Shown here: one piece after another, positions 18,844 through 26,511 of the stretch
How the letters are laid out: every line of letters begins with the position of its first letter
Position numbering within the stretch: the first letter of the stretch is position 1
Assembly (NCBI RefSeq): GCF_030732845.1
Contig: NZ_JASHKA010000009.1
Span: 124,001 to 188,000, forward strand
Direction: 5' to 3'
Source of the DNA: Roseibium sp. MMSF_3544
GTDB taxonomy: Bacteria > Pseudomonadota > Alphaproteobacteria > Rhizobiales > Stappiaceae
Length of the DNA: 64,000 nt
Program-made: the position numbers and the translations under genes
The notes under the pieces: generated by a model
Databases searched by the model: none
Told to the model about the DNA's origin: nothing
The model's input: the letters and a program-made list of their open reading frames with translations, nothing else

Positions 18844-19431
18844 CTATGGCTTTGAAGCCAGTTCTTCCAAAATCTCGTCGACCCTTCGCTCCGCCGCGTC
18901 CAATCCGAGACCCGTGTCGATCAGGAAATCTGCCTTTTCGCGTTTCTCAGCATCCGGAACCTGTTTTTCGAGGATCGATTGGAACCGCTCTTCGTTCATG
19001 CCAGGCCGGGCAAGAACCCGCTCCCTCTGCGTATCGGCATCAGCAGTAACGACCACAATCACGTCGACGCGGTCCTCGGCGCCTGTCTCGAAGAGAAGGG
19101 GAATGTCGAGCAAGACGACAGAATGGCCGTCCAGTCTGGCCATATCGAGAAATGTCCGCTCTTCCTCGTGAACAAGAGGATGCACGATCTCTTCCAGGCG
19201 CTTCATTGCATCAGGCTGGCCAAGCACCTGCTTCGACAGCAAGGACCTGTCGACTTTGCCGTCGACCACAGTTCCTGGAAACGCCTCGTTGATTAAAGGC
19301 GCCGCGTGTCCTTCATAAAGCCTGTGCACCGTGGCATCGGCATCGTGAACGGGCACGCCCCGCGAAGCGAACATGTCCGCCGTCGTCGATTTGCCCATTC
19401 CGATGGACCCGGTGAGACCGATCCTGATCAC
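18844..19431 (-). CDS. coaE: Dephospho-CoA kinase
   Basis: Phosphorylates dephospho-CoA in the last step of coenzyme A synthesis. The 195-residue protein begins [16 protein letters not shown] with the P-loop at residues 6-15 and carries the HPLVHEEE and VVLLDIPLLFETG signatures. The start is GTG at 19431 because the P-loop must be near the N-terminus and because it overlaps the aroE stop (GTGA), showing coupled translation. Confidence 0.94.
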   Translation of the reverse strand: MIRIGLTGSIGMGKSTTADMFASRGVPVHDADATVHRLYEGHAAPLINEAFPGTVVDGKVDRSLLSKQVLGQPDAMKRLEEIVHPLVHEEERTFLDMARLDGHSVVLLDIPLLFETGAEDRVDVIVVVTADADTQRERVLARPGMNEERFQSILEKQVPDAEKREKADFLIDTGLGLDAAERRVDEILEELASKP

Positions 19432-20276
19432 GAAATCACTCCAAGGTCTTTCAGCACAAGGGTTCTCAATTCTTCGGTTACCTCGGGACGAACGCCGAAC
19501 CATCGTTCAAATCCCGGAACGGCCTGGTGAAGCAGCATTCCAATTCCATCGACAGTCGGGTTGCCCATTGCGGCAGCCTGCTTCAGCAACTCAGTTTCCA
19601 TGGGCGCATAGACAATGTCGTTCACCAACGCATGTTTGGGCAGACCGTCAAGATCAATATCCAGTGGTGGCTTACCCGTCATGCCGAGCGACGTTGTATT
19701 GACCAGCAGATCGGTTTCTCCAAGCAACATCCCCAACTTATCCCAACCTTGGGCATTCGTTTTGGAGCCAAATTCATCGCTGATTTTCCGGGCTTTTTCT
19801 ATCGTTCGGTTGACGATATGCACTTTTGTGAATTGTCTTGAAAGCAGCGCCCAGACGATTGCACGGGCGGCACCGCCTGCTCCGAGAACGAGGGCCGTTC
19901 CGGCTTGCTTGTCCCAACCGGGCGCGAGCTGGTCGAGATTGCCGAGAAAACCCAGTCCGTCGGTGTTGGCGCCGCACAAGCGTCCGTCGTCGTCCAGCCA
20001 GAGCGTGTTTGCAGCGCCCATCTTTTTGGCCGCGTCGTCAAGCTGATCGCAGGCATCTGCCGCAGTTTCCTTATGCGGAACCGTGACGTTCACGCCGACA
20101 AGCCCGGTCGCGGCTAAGTCGCGGTAAAAACCGGCGGCTTCTTCCGGAGCGACATCGACCCGACCATATTCTCCCCGAATTCCGTGCTTCTTCAGCCAAT
20201 AGCCATGGATGAGGGGAGATCTGGAATGCGCGACGGGATGGCCGGTTACTGCAGCTCTTTTCAGGTTTTCACTCAT
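19428..20276 (-). CDS. aroE: Shikimate dehydrogenase
   Basis: NADP-dependent reduction of 3-dehydroshikimate in aromatic amino acid synthesis. The 282-residue protein starts [21 protein letters not shown] and has the substrate motif NVTVPHKE with catalytic Lys, Asp in [10 protein letters not shown], the Rossmann loop [10 protein letters not shown] and the NADP-phosphate motif VNRTIEKA. The ATG overlaps the maf stop (ATGA). A longer upstream frame is ignored because it runs through maf. Confidence 0.95.
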   Translation of the reverse strand: MSENLKRAAVTGHPVAHSRSPLIHGYWLKKHGIRGEYGRVDVAPEEAAGFYRDLAATGLVGVNVTVPHKETAADACDQLDDAAKKMGAANTLWLDDDGRLCGANTDGLGFLGNLDQLAPGWDKQAGTALVLGAGGAARAIVWALLSRQFTKVHIVNRTIEKARKISDEFGSKTNAQGWDKLGMLLGETDLLVNTTSLGMTGKPPLDIDLDGLPKHALVNDIVYAPMETELLKQAAAMGNPTVDGIGMLLHQAVPGFERWFGVRPEVTEELRTLVLKDLGVIS

Positions 20277-20866
20277 GTTTCGATGACCTTGAGGGCCCGA
20301 AGCTTCGCCAGAAGCGGGAGCATTGGCAGACCAAGGATTGTGAAGTAGTCGCCGTCTATTTTGTCGAAAAGCTGCACCCCAAGGCCCTCGAGCTGATAGG
20401 CGCCGACGCTTGACAGCACCGTGTTCCCGGCATCGGCGAGATAGTGTCCGATGAACTCCGGCGACAGGTCGCGCATGGTTAGGCGCGCCACAGAGACATG
20501 GCGCCATATGGCTTCGCCATTCTGTGAAATGACGACCGCGGAGTGAAGCTCGTGGGTCTTGCCCGAAAAAGCCAGCAATTGCCGGCGGGCCGCCTCCATA
20601 TCTTCCGGTTTGGTCCGGCGCTCGCCTTCAAAAGCGAGGATCTGGTCCGCGCCGACAACAAGATCACGGCCGCGGTGGCTACTGACATCGTTCGCCTTCG
20701 CTTCGGCCAGAACACTCGCAAGATCCTCAGGCGGAAAATTGGCCTCCAACAAAGGCGCCTCAACGGCGCGCTCATCAACGTCTGCCGGTTCGATCTCGAA
20801 GGCGAGACCTGCGTTTTTCATTAGTTCAGCACGGATCTTGCTTCCGCTCGCCAGTACGAGTGTCAT
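20273..20866 (-). CDS. maf: Maf family nucleotide pyrophosphatase
   Basis: Hydrolyses non-canonical or selected canonical nucleotide triphosphates to monophosphates; some members modulate septum formation. The 197-residue protein has the N-terminal [21 protein letters not shown], and [12 protein letters not shown] motifs that build the active site. It follows ppsR by 29 bases and overlaps aroE by four. Confidence 0.92.
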   Translation of the reverse strand: MTLVLASGSKIRAELMKNAGLAFEIEPADVDERAVEAPLLEANFPPEDLASVLAEAKANDVSSHRGRDLVVGADQILAFEGERRTKPEDMEAARRQLLAFSGKTHELHSAVVISQNGEAIWRHVSVARLTMRDLSPEFIGHYLADAGNTVLSSVGAYQLEGLGVQLFDKIDGDYFTILGLPMLPLLAKLRALKVIET

Positions 20867-20895
20867 TTTATCCTCTTATAAACCATTGAAATCAA

Positions 20896-21744
20896 TCAGC
20901 TTTCCATCGCACCTTCGGCATCTGCCCGAAAATCACGGAAGAGTGTCAGGATTTCAGCTGCTGTTTCCTCAACTGACCGTCGGGACACATCGATCAGCGG
21001 CCAACCATTCTCGGTGCACAGCCGCCGCGTCATGTTGATCTCCTGAGAGATCTCCTTCCGGTCGACATAAGTGTCGTTGTAGCCTTCGGAATTCAATGAG
21101 AGCACGCGGTTGCGGCGAATCTGATGAATGCGTTCCACGGATGCGATCAGACCGACGATCATCGGGCCTTTCAGGTCCTTGACGTGATCGGGAAGGGCAA
21201 TACCGGGAACCAATGGGACGTTCGCGGCCTTGATGCCTCGGTTGGCCAGGTAAATACAGGTCGGCGTCTTGGACGTTCTTGATATCCCGATCAAAACGAT
21301 ATCGGCTGATTCCAGGTCATCCCAGATCTGGCCATCGTCGTGCATCATGGTGTAGTTGAGCGCCTCCATCCGTCGGAAATACTCAGCATCGAGCTCGTGC
21401 TGTCCGCCGACACGGTGCGTCTGGGTCACATTCAGATACGACTGAAAGACTGCAAAGACAGGATCCAGGATGTTGACGAAGGGCACTCCGAGATCCTTGC
21501 ACTTCTGCTCCAGCCGTTTGGCGATTTCGTCGTCCACCAACGTGTAGAGCACGATCCCTGGCGCGTTCTCGATTTCGGAGATCACCCGGTCGAGCTGCTT
21601 TGCGGATCGAACCAGCGGATAGACATGCTCGATTTCCTGTACGTTGTCATACTGAACCGTCGCGGCCCGCGCGACCGTCATCAGGGTTTCACCGGTAGAG
21701 TCGGACACAAGGTGCAGATGAAAATAGTGTCTCGACTTGTTCAC
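20896..21744 (-). CDS. ppsR: Pyruvate,phosphate dikinase/PEP synthase regulatory protein (DUF299)
   Basis: Bifunctional ADP-dependent kinase and Pi-dependent phosphorylase that switches PPDK or PEP synthase off and on. The 282-residue protein has HLVSDSTGETL near the N-terminus, the P-loop-like GISRTSKTPTCIYLA and the conserved YVDRKEISQE. A homologous gene is the first gene beside the Caulobacter origin, and here too it faces hemE across the probable oriC. Confidence 0.93.
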   Translation of the reverse strand: MNKSRHYFHLHLVSDSTGETLMTVARAATVQYDNVQEIEHVYPLVRSAKQLDRVISEIENAPGIVLYTLVDDEIAKRLEQKCKDLGVPFVNILDPVFAVFQSYLNVTQTHRVGGQHELDAEYFRRMEALNYTMMHDDGQIWDDLESADIVLIGISRTSKTPTCIYLANRGIKAANVPLVPGIALPDHVKDLKGPMIVGLIASVERIHQIRRNRVLSLNSEGYNDTYVDRKEISQEINMTRRLCTENGWPLIDVSRRSVEETAAEILTLFRDFRADAEGAMES

Positions 21745-21833
21745 GGTGTCATCCCCAGGCTTGTTGACGAATTGGGAGTTGTCTTCCAGCTTGCGTGCGT
21801 AGCACGAAGTTTATGCCCGCTCAGCATGAATTG

Positions 21834-21848
21834 TTAACAATGCATTGA
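21834..21848. promoter_or_regulatory. CtrA-like site 1 in oriC
   Basis: TTAA-CAATGCA-TTGA: seven-base spacing as in the CtrA consensus TTAA-N7-TTAA, with one mismatch in the second half. Candidate only. Confidence 0.4.
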
Positions 21849-21942
21849 CGCGCGGAAAACGATTCCGAAACAGATGTGCGTTGTTGTGGATTCACATTTG
21901 AACTGTGACATATCGACAGATTTTCCACGTGAACGCAATTTC

Positions 21943-21957
21943 TTAACGAAAGGTAAA
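21943..21957. promoter_or_regulatory. CtrA-like site 2 in oriC
   Basis: TTAA-CGAAAGG-TAAA, correct spacing, one mismatch in the second half-site. It lies between two DnaA-box-like sequences. Confidence 0.4.
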
Positions 21958-22070
21958 CAGCCCATCAAGTATCTGGAATTAATTCGTAAATTCCGTTATC
22001 GACTCCTGGGGAGTGTTTCAGCAGATGTGAGTGCCGGATTTTTCCCGGCTGGACATTTGCGTAAACGCAT

Positions 22071-22079
22071 TGTGGATAG
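22071..22079 (-). promoter_or_regulatory. Best DnaA box candidate in oriC
   Basis: TGTGGATAG, one base from the consensus TGTGGATAA (reverse of TTATCCACA), about 90 bases from hemE. Confidence 0.6.
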
Positions 22080-22169
22080 AAAATGATCCCTGTAATCCAC
22101 GCTCAATAAGAAAAAACAGATTCAAATAAGAATCTTGTTTGGTTGGAAATGTGGGAAAGGCACGAGCAT

Positions 22170-23198
22170 ATGAAATCTCAAGACAGAGCCGTCATGCGGG
22201 TTCTCTCGGGAGAGAAGATCTGGCCACCTCCCATCTGGATGATGCGTCAGGCAGGACGTTACCTTCCCGAATATCGTGAAGTCCGAGCCAAGGCCAAAAA
22301 CTTCCTTGATTTCTGCTATACCCCGGATCTTGCAACTGAAGTCACACTTCAACCGATCCGCCGGTATGGTTTTGATGCAAGCATTCTGTTTTCCGACATC
22401 TTCGTCGTCCCTGACGCTATTGGGTATCCGGTTCGTTTTGAGGAAGGGCGTGGTCCTGTTCTTGAACCGCTCTCGGGCAAACTTCTTGACGGTCTTGAAC
22501 AGGAACGTGCTGAGGATCATCTTAAACCGGTCATAGAGACGGTTTCGCGTCTTCGGGCGGAGCTGCCTGCGGAAACGACCCTCCTGGGCTTCTGCGGGGC
22601 TCCCTGGACGGTTGCTTGCTATTCCGTTGCCGGACATACAACGCAGGATCAGGTGGCAGCACGGGTTGGGGCCTACAGGGACCCGGACATGATGCAGCGC
22701 TTCATCGATCAATTGGTGACTGCGTCCATTCAGTATCTGATCCGGCAGCTCGATGCGGGGGCGGACGCCGTACAGATTTTCGATACCTGGGCCGGCGTCC
22801 TCGACGATGCGGGCTTCCGTCGCTGGTCCATTGAACCGACTCGAAGGATCGTTGACGGGGTCAGGGCCGAAAGGCCTGGTGCACGGATCATCGGGTTCCC
22901 CAAGGCATCGTCTGCGAGAATGTCAGCTTATATCGAAGGCACCGGCGTGGACGCGGTCGGTTTTGATTGGACAGCGCCTGATCACCTCGCGCTTGAGATT
23001 CAGAAAACGGTTCCCATTCAGGGCAACCTGGACCCCATGCGCCTCGTCGCCGGCGGAAAGGCGCTTGAAGACGGTGTTGCCCACATTCTGAAGACGTTCG
23101 ACAAGGGTCCGCTGATTTTCAATCTCGGGCATGGCGTGACGCCGGATGCGGATCCGGACAATGTGGCACGTATGGTTGAACAGGTTCGGAGAGGTTAA
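22170..23198 (+). CDS. hemE: Uroporphyrinogen decarboxylase
   Basis: Converts uroporphyrinogen III to coproporphyrinogen III in haem synthesis. The 342-residue protein starts MKSQDRAVMRVLSG and has the signatures PIWMMRQAGRYLPEY (Arg and substrate loop), FSDIFVVPDAIG with the active-site Asp, GFCGAPWTVACY and the C-terminal FNLGHGVTPDADPDN. Start at 22170 is chosen for the GGAAAGG ribosome site nine bases upstream; TTG 22143 and ATG 22149 are open alternatives. hemJ follows by eight bases. Confidence 0.95.
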   Translation: MKSQDRAVMRVLSGEKIWPPPIWMMRQAGRYLPEYREVRAKAKNFLDFCYTPDLATEVTLQPIRRYGFDASILFSDIFVVPDAIGYPVRFEEGRGPVLEPLSGKLLDGLEQERAEDHLKPVIETVSRLRAELPAETTLLGFCGAPWTVACYSVAGHTTQDQVAARVGAYRDPDMMQRFIDQLVTASIQYLIRQLDAGADAVQIFDTWAGVLDDAGFRRWSIEPTRRIVDGVRAERPGARIIGFPKASSARMSAYIEGTGVDAVGFDWTAPDHLALEIQKTVPIQGNLDPMRLVAGGKALEDGVAHILKTFDKGPLIFNLGHGVTPDADPDNVARMVEQVRRG

Positions 23199-23206
23199 GC
23201 CGGCAA

Positions 23207-23635
23207 ATGGATCTGTTTTTGTGGGTTAAATCCCTCCACGTCATCTCGATTATTGCCTGGATGGCGGCGATGCTCTATCTGCCGCGCCTTTTCGTCTATC
23301 ACGTCGACGCCGAGGTCGGATCGGTCCAGTCGGAAACCTTCAAGGTGATGGAGCGGCGTCTTCTAAAGGCGATCATGACACCTGCCATGATTGCCTCCTG
23401 GGTCTTCGGGCTTTGGGCCGCCTATGAAATATCGGCCTGGCAGGACGGCTGGTTCCACGCGAAACTTATGCTGGTTCTTGTCTTGTCTGGCGCTCATGGT
23501 TACTTGAGCAAATGCGTGAAGACTTTCGCGTCGGACCAGAATACGAAGCCGGCACGCTTTTACAGGATCCTCAACGAAGTGCCGACCGTGCTGATGATCG
23601 TCATTGTCATCCTGGTGATTGTCAAACCGTTCTGA
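23207..23635 (+). CDS. hemJ: Protoporphyrinogen oxidase HemJ
   Basis: Membrane protein that oxidises protoporphyrinogen IX in bacteria lacking HemG and HemY. The 142 residues form about four membrane helices. His11 in WVKSLHVISIIAWMAAMLY and the segment MERRLLKAIMTPAMIASW match the haem-binding and conserved Arg/Lys features of the family (UPF0093). It is coupled to hemE, consistent with a haem operon. Confidence 0.93.
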   Translation: MDLFLWVKSLHVISIIAWMAAMLYLPRLFVYHVDAEVGSVQSETFKVMERRLLKAIMTPAMIASWVFGLWAAYEISAWQDGWFHAKLMLVLVLSGAHGYLSKCVKTFASDQNTKPARFYRILNEVPTVLMIVIVILVIVKPF

Positions 23636-23932
23636 CCGGTCTTGGCGTGATCAAATTGGCGGCAATTGCAGGGCCGGATTTGCCATTGGCTCTTTGTCTC
23701 AAAGACATGGGCAAGCTTAAAAAACCGGCAGAATTCCGGTCTTGCGATTCAGTGCAAAACAACGTATCTTCGCGCCACTTCCGATCGGCGCAGTGTTCGT
23801 ACCTAGTCGCTACGTTTCGCCGAACAATCTGGACACGTCTATAAGTCTCTCGGATACATTCTGGCCGACCCATCTCATCCGGCCCAGAACAACCTTCCAA
23901 GCCAAACATCAATAACTTCTTACCCCTACTCG
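23636..23932 (+). other. Long rho leader, no gene seen
   Basis: About 297 bases without a convincing gene between hemJ and rho. rho genes are often autoregulated through an untranslated leader, so this may be one, but no specific element was recognised. Confidence 0.4.
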
Positions 23933-25198
23933 ATGCGGGAAATGAAACTCAAAGATCTAAAAGAAAAAACACCGACAGAGCTGCTCCAATTTGCCGAAGA
24001 GCTCGAAGTCGAAAACGCCAGCACCATGCGCAAGCAGGAGCTGATGTTCGCCATCCTGAAAAACCTGGCCGCACAGGATGTGGAAATTATCGGCGAAGGC
24101 GTCGTCGAAGTGTTGCAGGACGGCTTCGGCTTCCTGAGATCACCGGACGCCAACTATCTGCCAGGACCGGACGATATCTACGTCTCGCCGTCTCAGATTC
24201 GCCGCTTCTCGTTAAGGACCGGCGACACCGTCGAAGGTCAGATCCGCAGTCCGAAAGAAGGCGAGCGCTATTTTGCCCTTCTCAAGGTCAACACGATCAA
24301 CTTCGAAGACCCTGAAAAAGCCCGGCACAAGGTTCATTTTGACAACCTGACACCGCTTTACCCGGACGAACGCTTCCGGATGGAAATCGAAGATCCGACC
24401 ATCAAGGATCTGTCGTCGCGGGTGATCGATCTGGTGGCACCGCTTGGTAAAGGCCAGCGCGCGCTGATCACAGCGCCGCCGCGCACGGGTAAAACCGTTT
24501 TTCTTCAGAACATTGCCAAGTCCATCACCAACAACCATCCGGAATGCTATCTGATCGTTCTTCTGATTGACGAGCGACCGGAGGAAGTCACCGACATGCA
24601 GCGCACGGTGAATGGTGAAGTTGTTTCGTCGACCTTCGACGAACCGGCGTCCCGTCACGTTCAGGTTGCTGAAATGGTGATCGAAAAGGCAAAGCGGCTC
24701 ACAGAACACGGCCGTGACGTCGTGATCCTTCTGGACTCCATCACACGTCTGGGCCGGGCCTATAACACCGTTGTGCCGTCTTCCGGCAAGGTGTTGACCG
24801 GGGGTGTCGACGCGAACGCCCTGCAGCGCCCGAAACGTTTCTTTGGTGCCGCCAGAAACATCGAAGAGGGCGGGTCACTGACGATTATTGCGACCGCCCT
24901 GATCGACACCGGCAGCCGCATGGACGAAGTTATCTTCGAGGAATTCAAGGGAACCGGTAACTCCGAGATCATTCTCGACCGGAAGATCTCCGACAAGCGT
25001 GTTTACCCGTCCATCGATATCCAGCGGTCGGGAACGCGTAAGGAAGAACTGCTTGTGCCGCATGAACGTCTCAAGAAGACCTTTGTGCTCCGCCGGATCC
25101 TTAACCCGATGGGAACGGTCGATGCCATCGAGTTCCTTCTCGACAAGCTGAAACAGACCAAGTCGAACGATGAGTTCTTCGACAGTATGAATACCTGA
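23933..25198 (+). CDS. rho: Transcription termination factor Rho
   Basis: Hexameric RNA-dependent ATPase/translocase that ends transcription. The 421-residue length is normal. The N-terminal helix bundle ([20 protein letters not shown]), the cold-shock-like RNA-binding domain ([22 protein letters not shown]), Walker A (APPRTGKTV), Walker B ([17 protein letters not shown]), the Q-loop and R-loop ([23 protein letters not shown]) are all present. Start ATG 23933 (MREMKLKD); the ATG four codons on (23942) is an alternative. A strong terminator follows. Confidence 0.97.
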   Translation: MREMKLKDLKEKTPTELLQFAEELEVENASTMRKQELMFAILKNLAAQDVEIIGEGVVEVLQDGFGFLRSPDANYLPGPDDIYVSPSQIRRFSLRTGDTVEGQIRSPKEGERYFALLKVNTINFEDPEKARHKVHFDNLTPLYPDERFRMEIEDPTIKDLSSRVIDLVAPLGKGQRALITAPPRTGKTVFLQNIAKSITNNHPECYLIVLLIDERPEEVTDMQRTVNGEVVSSTFDEPASRHVQVAEMVIEKAKRLTEHGRDVVILLDSITRLGRAYNTVVPSSGKVLTGGVDANALQRPKRFFGAARNIEEGGSLTIIATALIDTGSRMDEVIFEEFKGTGNSEIILDRKISDKRVYPSIDIQRSGTRKEELLVPHERLKKTFVLRRILNPMGTVDAIEFLLDKLKQTKSNDEFFDSMNT

Positions 25199-25221
25199 TC
25201 CCGTACGGATCGAGTGTTACC

Positions 25222-25261
25222 GAGAAAGGCGCGAACCGTATGGTTAGCGCCTTTCTCTTTT
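25222..25261 (+). terminator. Rho-independent terminator after rho
   Basis: GAGAAAGGCGC and GCGCCTTTCTC, plus inner AACC/GGTT, form a 15-bp hairpin with loop GTAT, followed by TTTT, 23 bases after the rho stop. Confidence 0.9.
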
Positions 25262-25295
25262 GCCTTCAAACCAGCTTCATTTGGCGGTGTGTAGT

Positions 25296-25472
25296 CTAGG
25301 GTACGGACCCATAAATGAAGCCATTTTGCCGTCCTTCGGATTTGGCCGTTTTGGCTATCTGCTTCGTCGCGAAAGGCTTGAAAATAAACCACATTTCCTG
25401 CGCTTTCGCTCCTTGCCGCTGGTCAAAACGATCCAAACCAAATTGACTTCATTTATGAGTCCGTGCCCTAGG
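25296..25472. mobile_element. Possible MITE-like element with 25-bp terminal inverted repeats
   Basis: The left arm starting CTAGGGTACGGAC (25296-25320) and the right arm ending GTGCCCTAGG (25447-25472) are inverted repeats matching at about 23 of 25 positions, both ending in ATAAATGAAG inward. The 126 bases between them hold no gene. The outer ends are CTAG, so a TA-type target duplication is possible. No transposase is present. It abuts the first parS-like site. Confidence 0.55.
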
Positions 25473-25473
25473 G

Positions 25474-25489
25474 TGTTTCACGTGAATCC
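25474..25489 (+). promoter_or_regulatory. parS-like centromere site 1
   Basis: TGTTTCACGTGAATCC: 14 of 16 bases of the consensus TGTTTCACGTGAAACA bound by ParB. The A-to-T change at position 14 creates GAATC (a GANTC site). Confidence 0.8.
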
Positions 25490-25519
25490 TGCCGAACCAA
25501 TTGAATCGGAACCGTATTG

Positions 25520-26092
25520 ATGACGCGCACAATTTTTTTGGAAACCGAGCGCCTGTTCCTGCGCGCCTGGGAAGACACGGATGTTGCACCATTTGCCAAG
25601 ATATGTGCGGACCCTGAGGTGATGCGCCACTTTCCGGAACGCTTGTCACGCGACAAAACAGAACATTTGATTTCTAGATGCATCGACAAGCAGAAATCGG
25701 ATGGGTTCTCTATGGCGCCGATCGAAGTGAAAGAGACGGGTGAGTTTCTTGGGTTTGTCGGCTTGAACCGTCCCGGTTATGCGGCGCCATTGCCGTTTGA
25801 CCCCTGTGTCGAAATCGGCTGGCGATTGAAGCAATCGGCCTGGGGAAAGGGTTACGCCAGCGAAGCTGCCAAGGCATGGCTTCGATTCGGTTTTGAAACC
25901 ATTGATCTTGAAGAGATCGTTGCATTCACGATTCCGGCGAACGTGCCGTCGCAGAGGGTCATGGAGCGGATCGGGATGACCCGGGACATCGACGGAGATT
26001 TCCTGCATCCGTCACTGCCGAATGACCATCCGATCGCTCCGCATGTTCTCTACAGGCTCAGCGGAGCGGCCTGGAGAGCACAAACGATCTGA
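25520..26092 (+). CDS. GNAT family N-acetyltransferase
   Basis: A 190-residue RimJ/RimL-like acetyltransferase: FLETERLFLRAWEDTDVAPF at the start, acetyl-CoA loop segment QSAWGKGYASEAAKAWLRF and the late NVPSQRVMERIGM. ATG 25520 is used; the preceding TTG is open too. The gene is an isolated accessory gene inside the parS field between rho and mnmE, framed by a MITE-like element and four parS-like sites. Substrate unknown. Confidence 0.85.
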   Translation: MTRTIFLETERLFLRAWEDTDVAPFAKICADPEVMRHFPERLSRDKTEHLISRCIDKQKSDGFSMAPIEVKETGEFLGFVGLNRPGYAAPLPFDPCVEIGWRLKQSAWGKGYASEAAKAWLRFGFETIDLEEIVAFTIPANVPSQRVMERIGMTRDIDGDFLHPSLPNDHPIAPHVLYRLSGAAWRAQTI

Positions 26093-26124
26093 ACCTCGCG
26101 GCGCCGAGCGCGTTTGGACCTGAG

Positions 26125-26140
26125 AGATTCACGTGAAACA
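26125..26140 (-). promoter_or_regulatory. parS-like centromere site 2
   Basis: AGATTCACGTGAAACA: 14 of 16 consensus bases, in reverse orientation to site 1. Contains GATTC. Confidence 0.8.
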
Positions 26141-26208
26141 CCCCTGCCGGAGACAGAGGATCCGGGTAAAGTCTGATTTGGTGGTTCGAGTTGCTGAGGC
26201 TGTTTTGC

Positions 26209-26224
26209 TGTTTCACGTGAATCC
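26209..26224 (+). promoter_or_regulatory. parS-like centromere site 3
   Basis: TGTTTCACGTGAATCC, identical to site 1 (14/16). Contains GAATC. Confidence 0.8.
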
Positions 26225-26315
26225 TCAAATAGTATCGGAAACGAACTGACAGGACGTGAAGGTGATGCCACCAGGTGCATGTGTTGACGAGAGTATCGCC
26301 GTCACAAAAACTGGT

Positions 26316-26331
26316 TGATTCACGTGAAACA
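26316..26331 (-). promoter_or_regulatory. parS-like centromere site 4
   Basis: TGATTCACGTGAAACA: 15 of 16 consensus bases, reverse orientation. Contains GATTC. Sites 2-4 lie in the gene-free stretch 26093-26511. Confidence 0.85.
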
Positions 26332-26511
26332 GGCACCGCGGCATTACGGATACTTTTGAGACCGATTCGTCACCGGAACGGTCAGCAGTTTGGTAATGAC
26401 TAGCCAAGGTCGCGAGAGCGGGTGCTTTTCCTTATGACCAGTTGTTGTTAAAGAAGCCGCCCCGACCGCAGTCTGCCAGGACAGGTGCGGTCATCTTCAG
26501 AGAGGAACCAG

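Larger units (their letters stand above)
21745..22169. other. Probable chromosomal replication origin (oriC)
   Basis: A 425-base gene-free gap between divergent ppsR and hemE, the same position as Cori in Caulobacter. It holds DnaA-box-like sequences TGTGGATAG (22071-22079, 8/9 of the consensus), TGTGGATTC (21885-21893) and TTTTCCACG (21921-21929); two near-matches to the CtrA motif TTAA-N7-TTAA (21834-21848 and 21943-21957); five GANTC sites at 21861, 21889, 22001, 22119 and 22130; and an AT-rich tract at 22100-22140. Genes on each side mostly read away from it. Function is inferred from synteny and motifs. Confidence 0.8.

Noticed and set aside
21921..21936. A CACGTG core in the origin (TTTTCCACGTGAACGC) resembling parS
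   Set aside because: Only 11 of 16 bases match the parS consensus, well below the seven real candidates; it fits a degenerate DnaA box as well.
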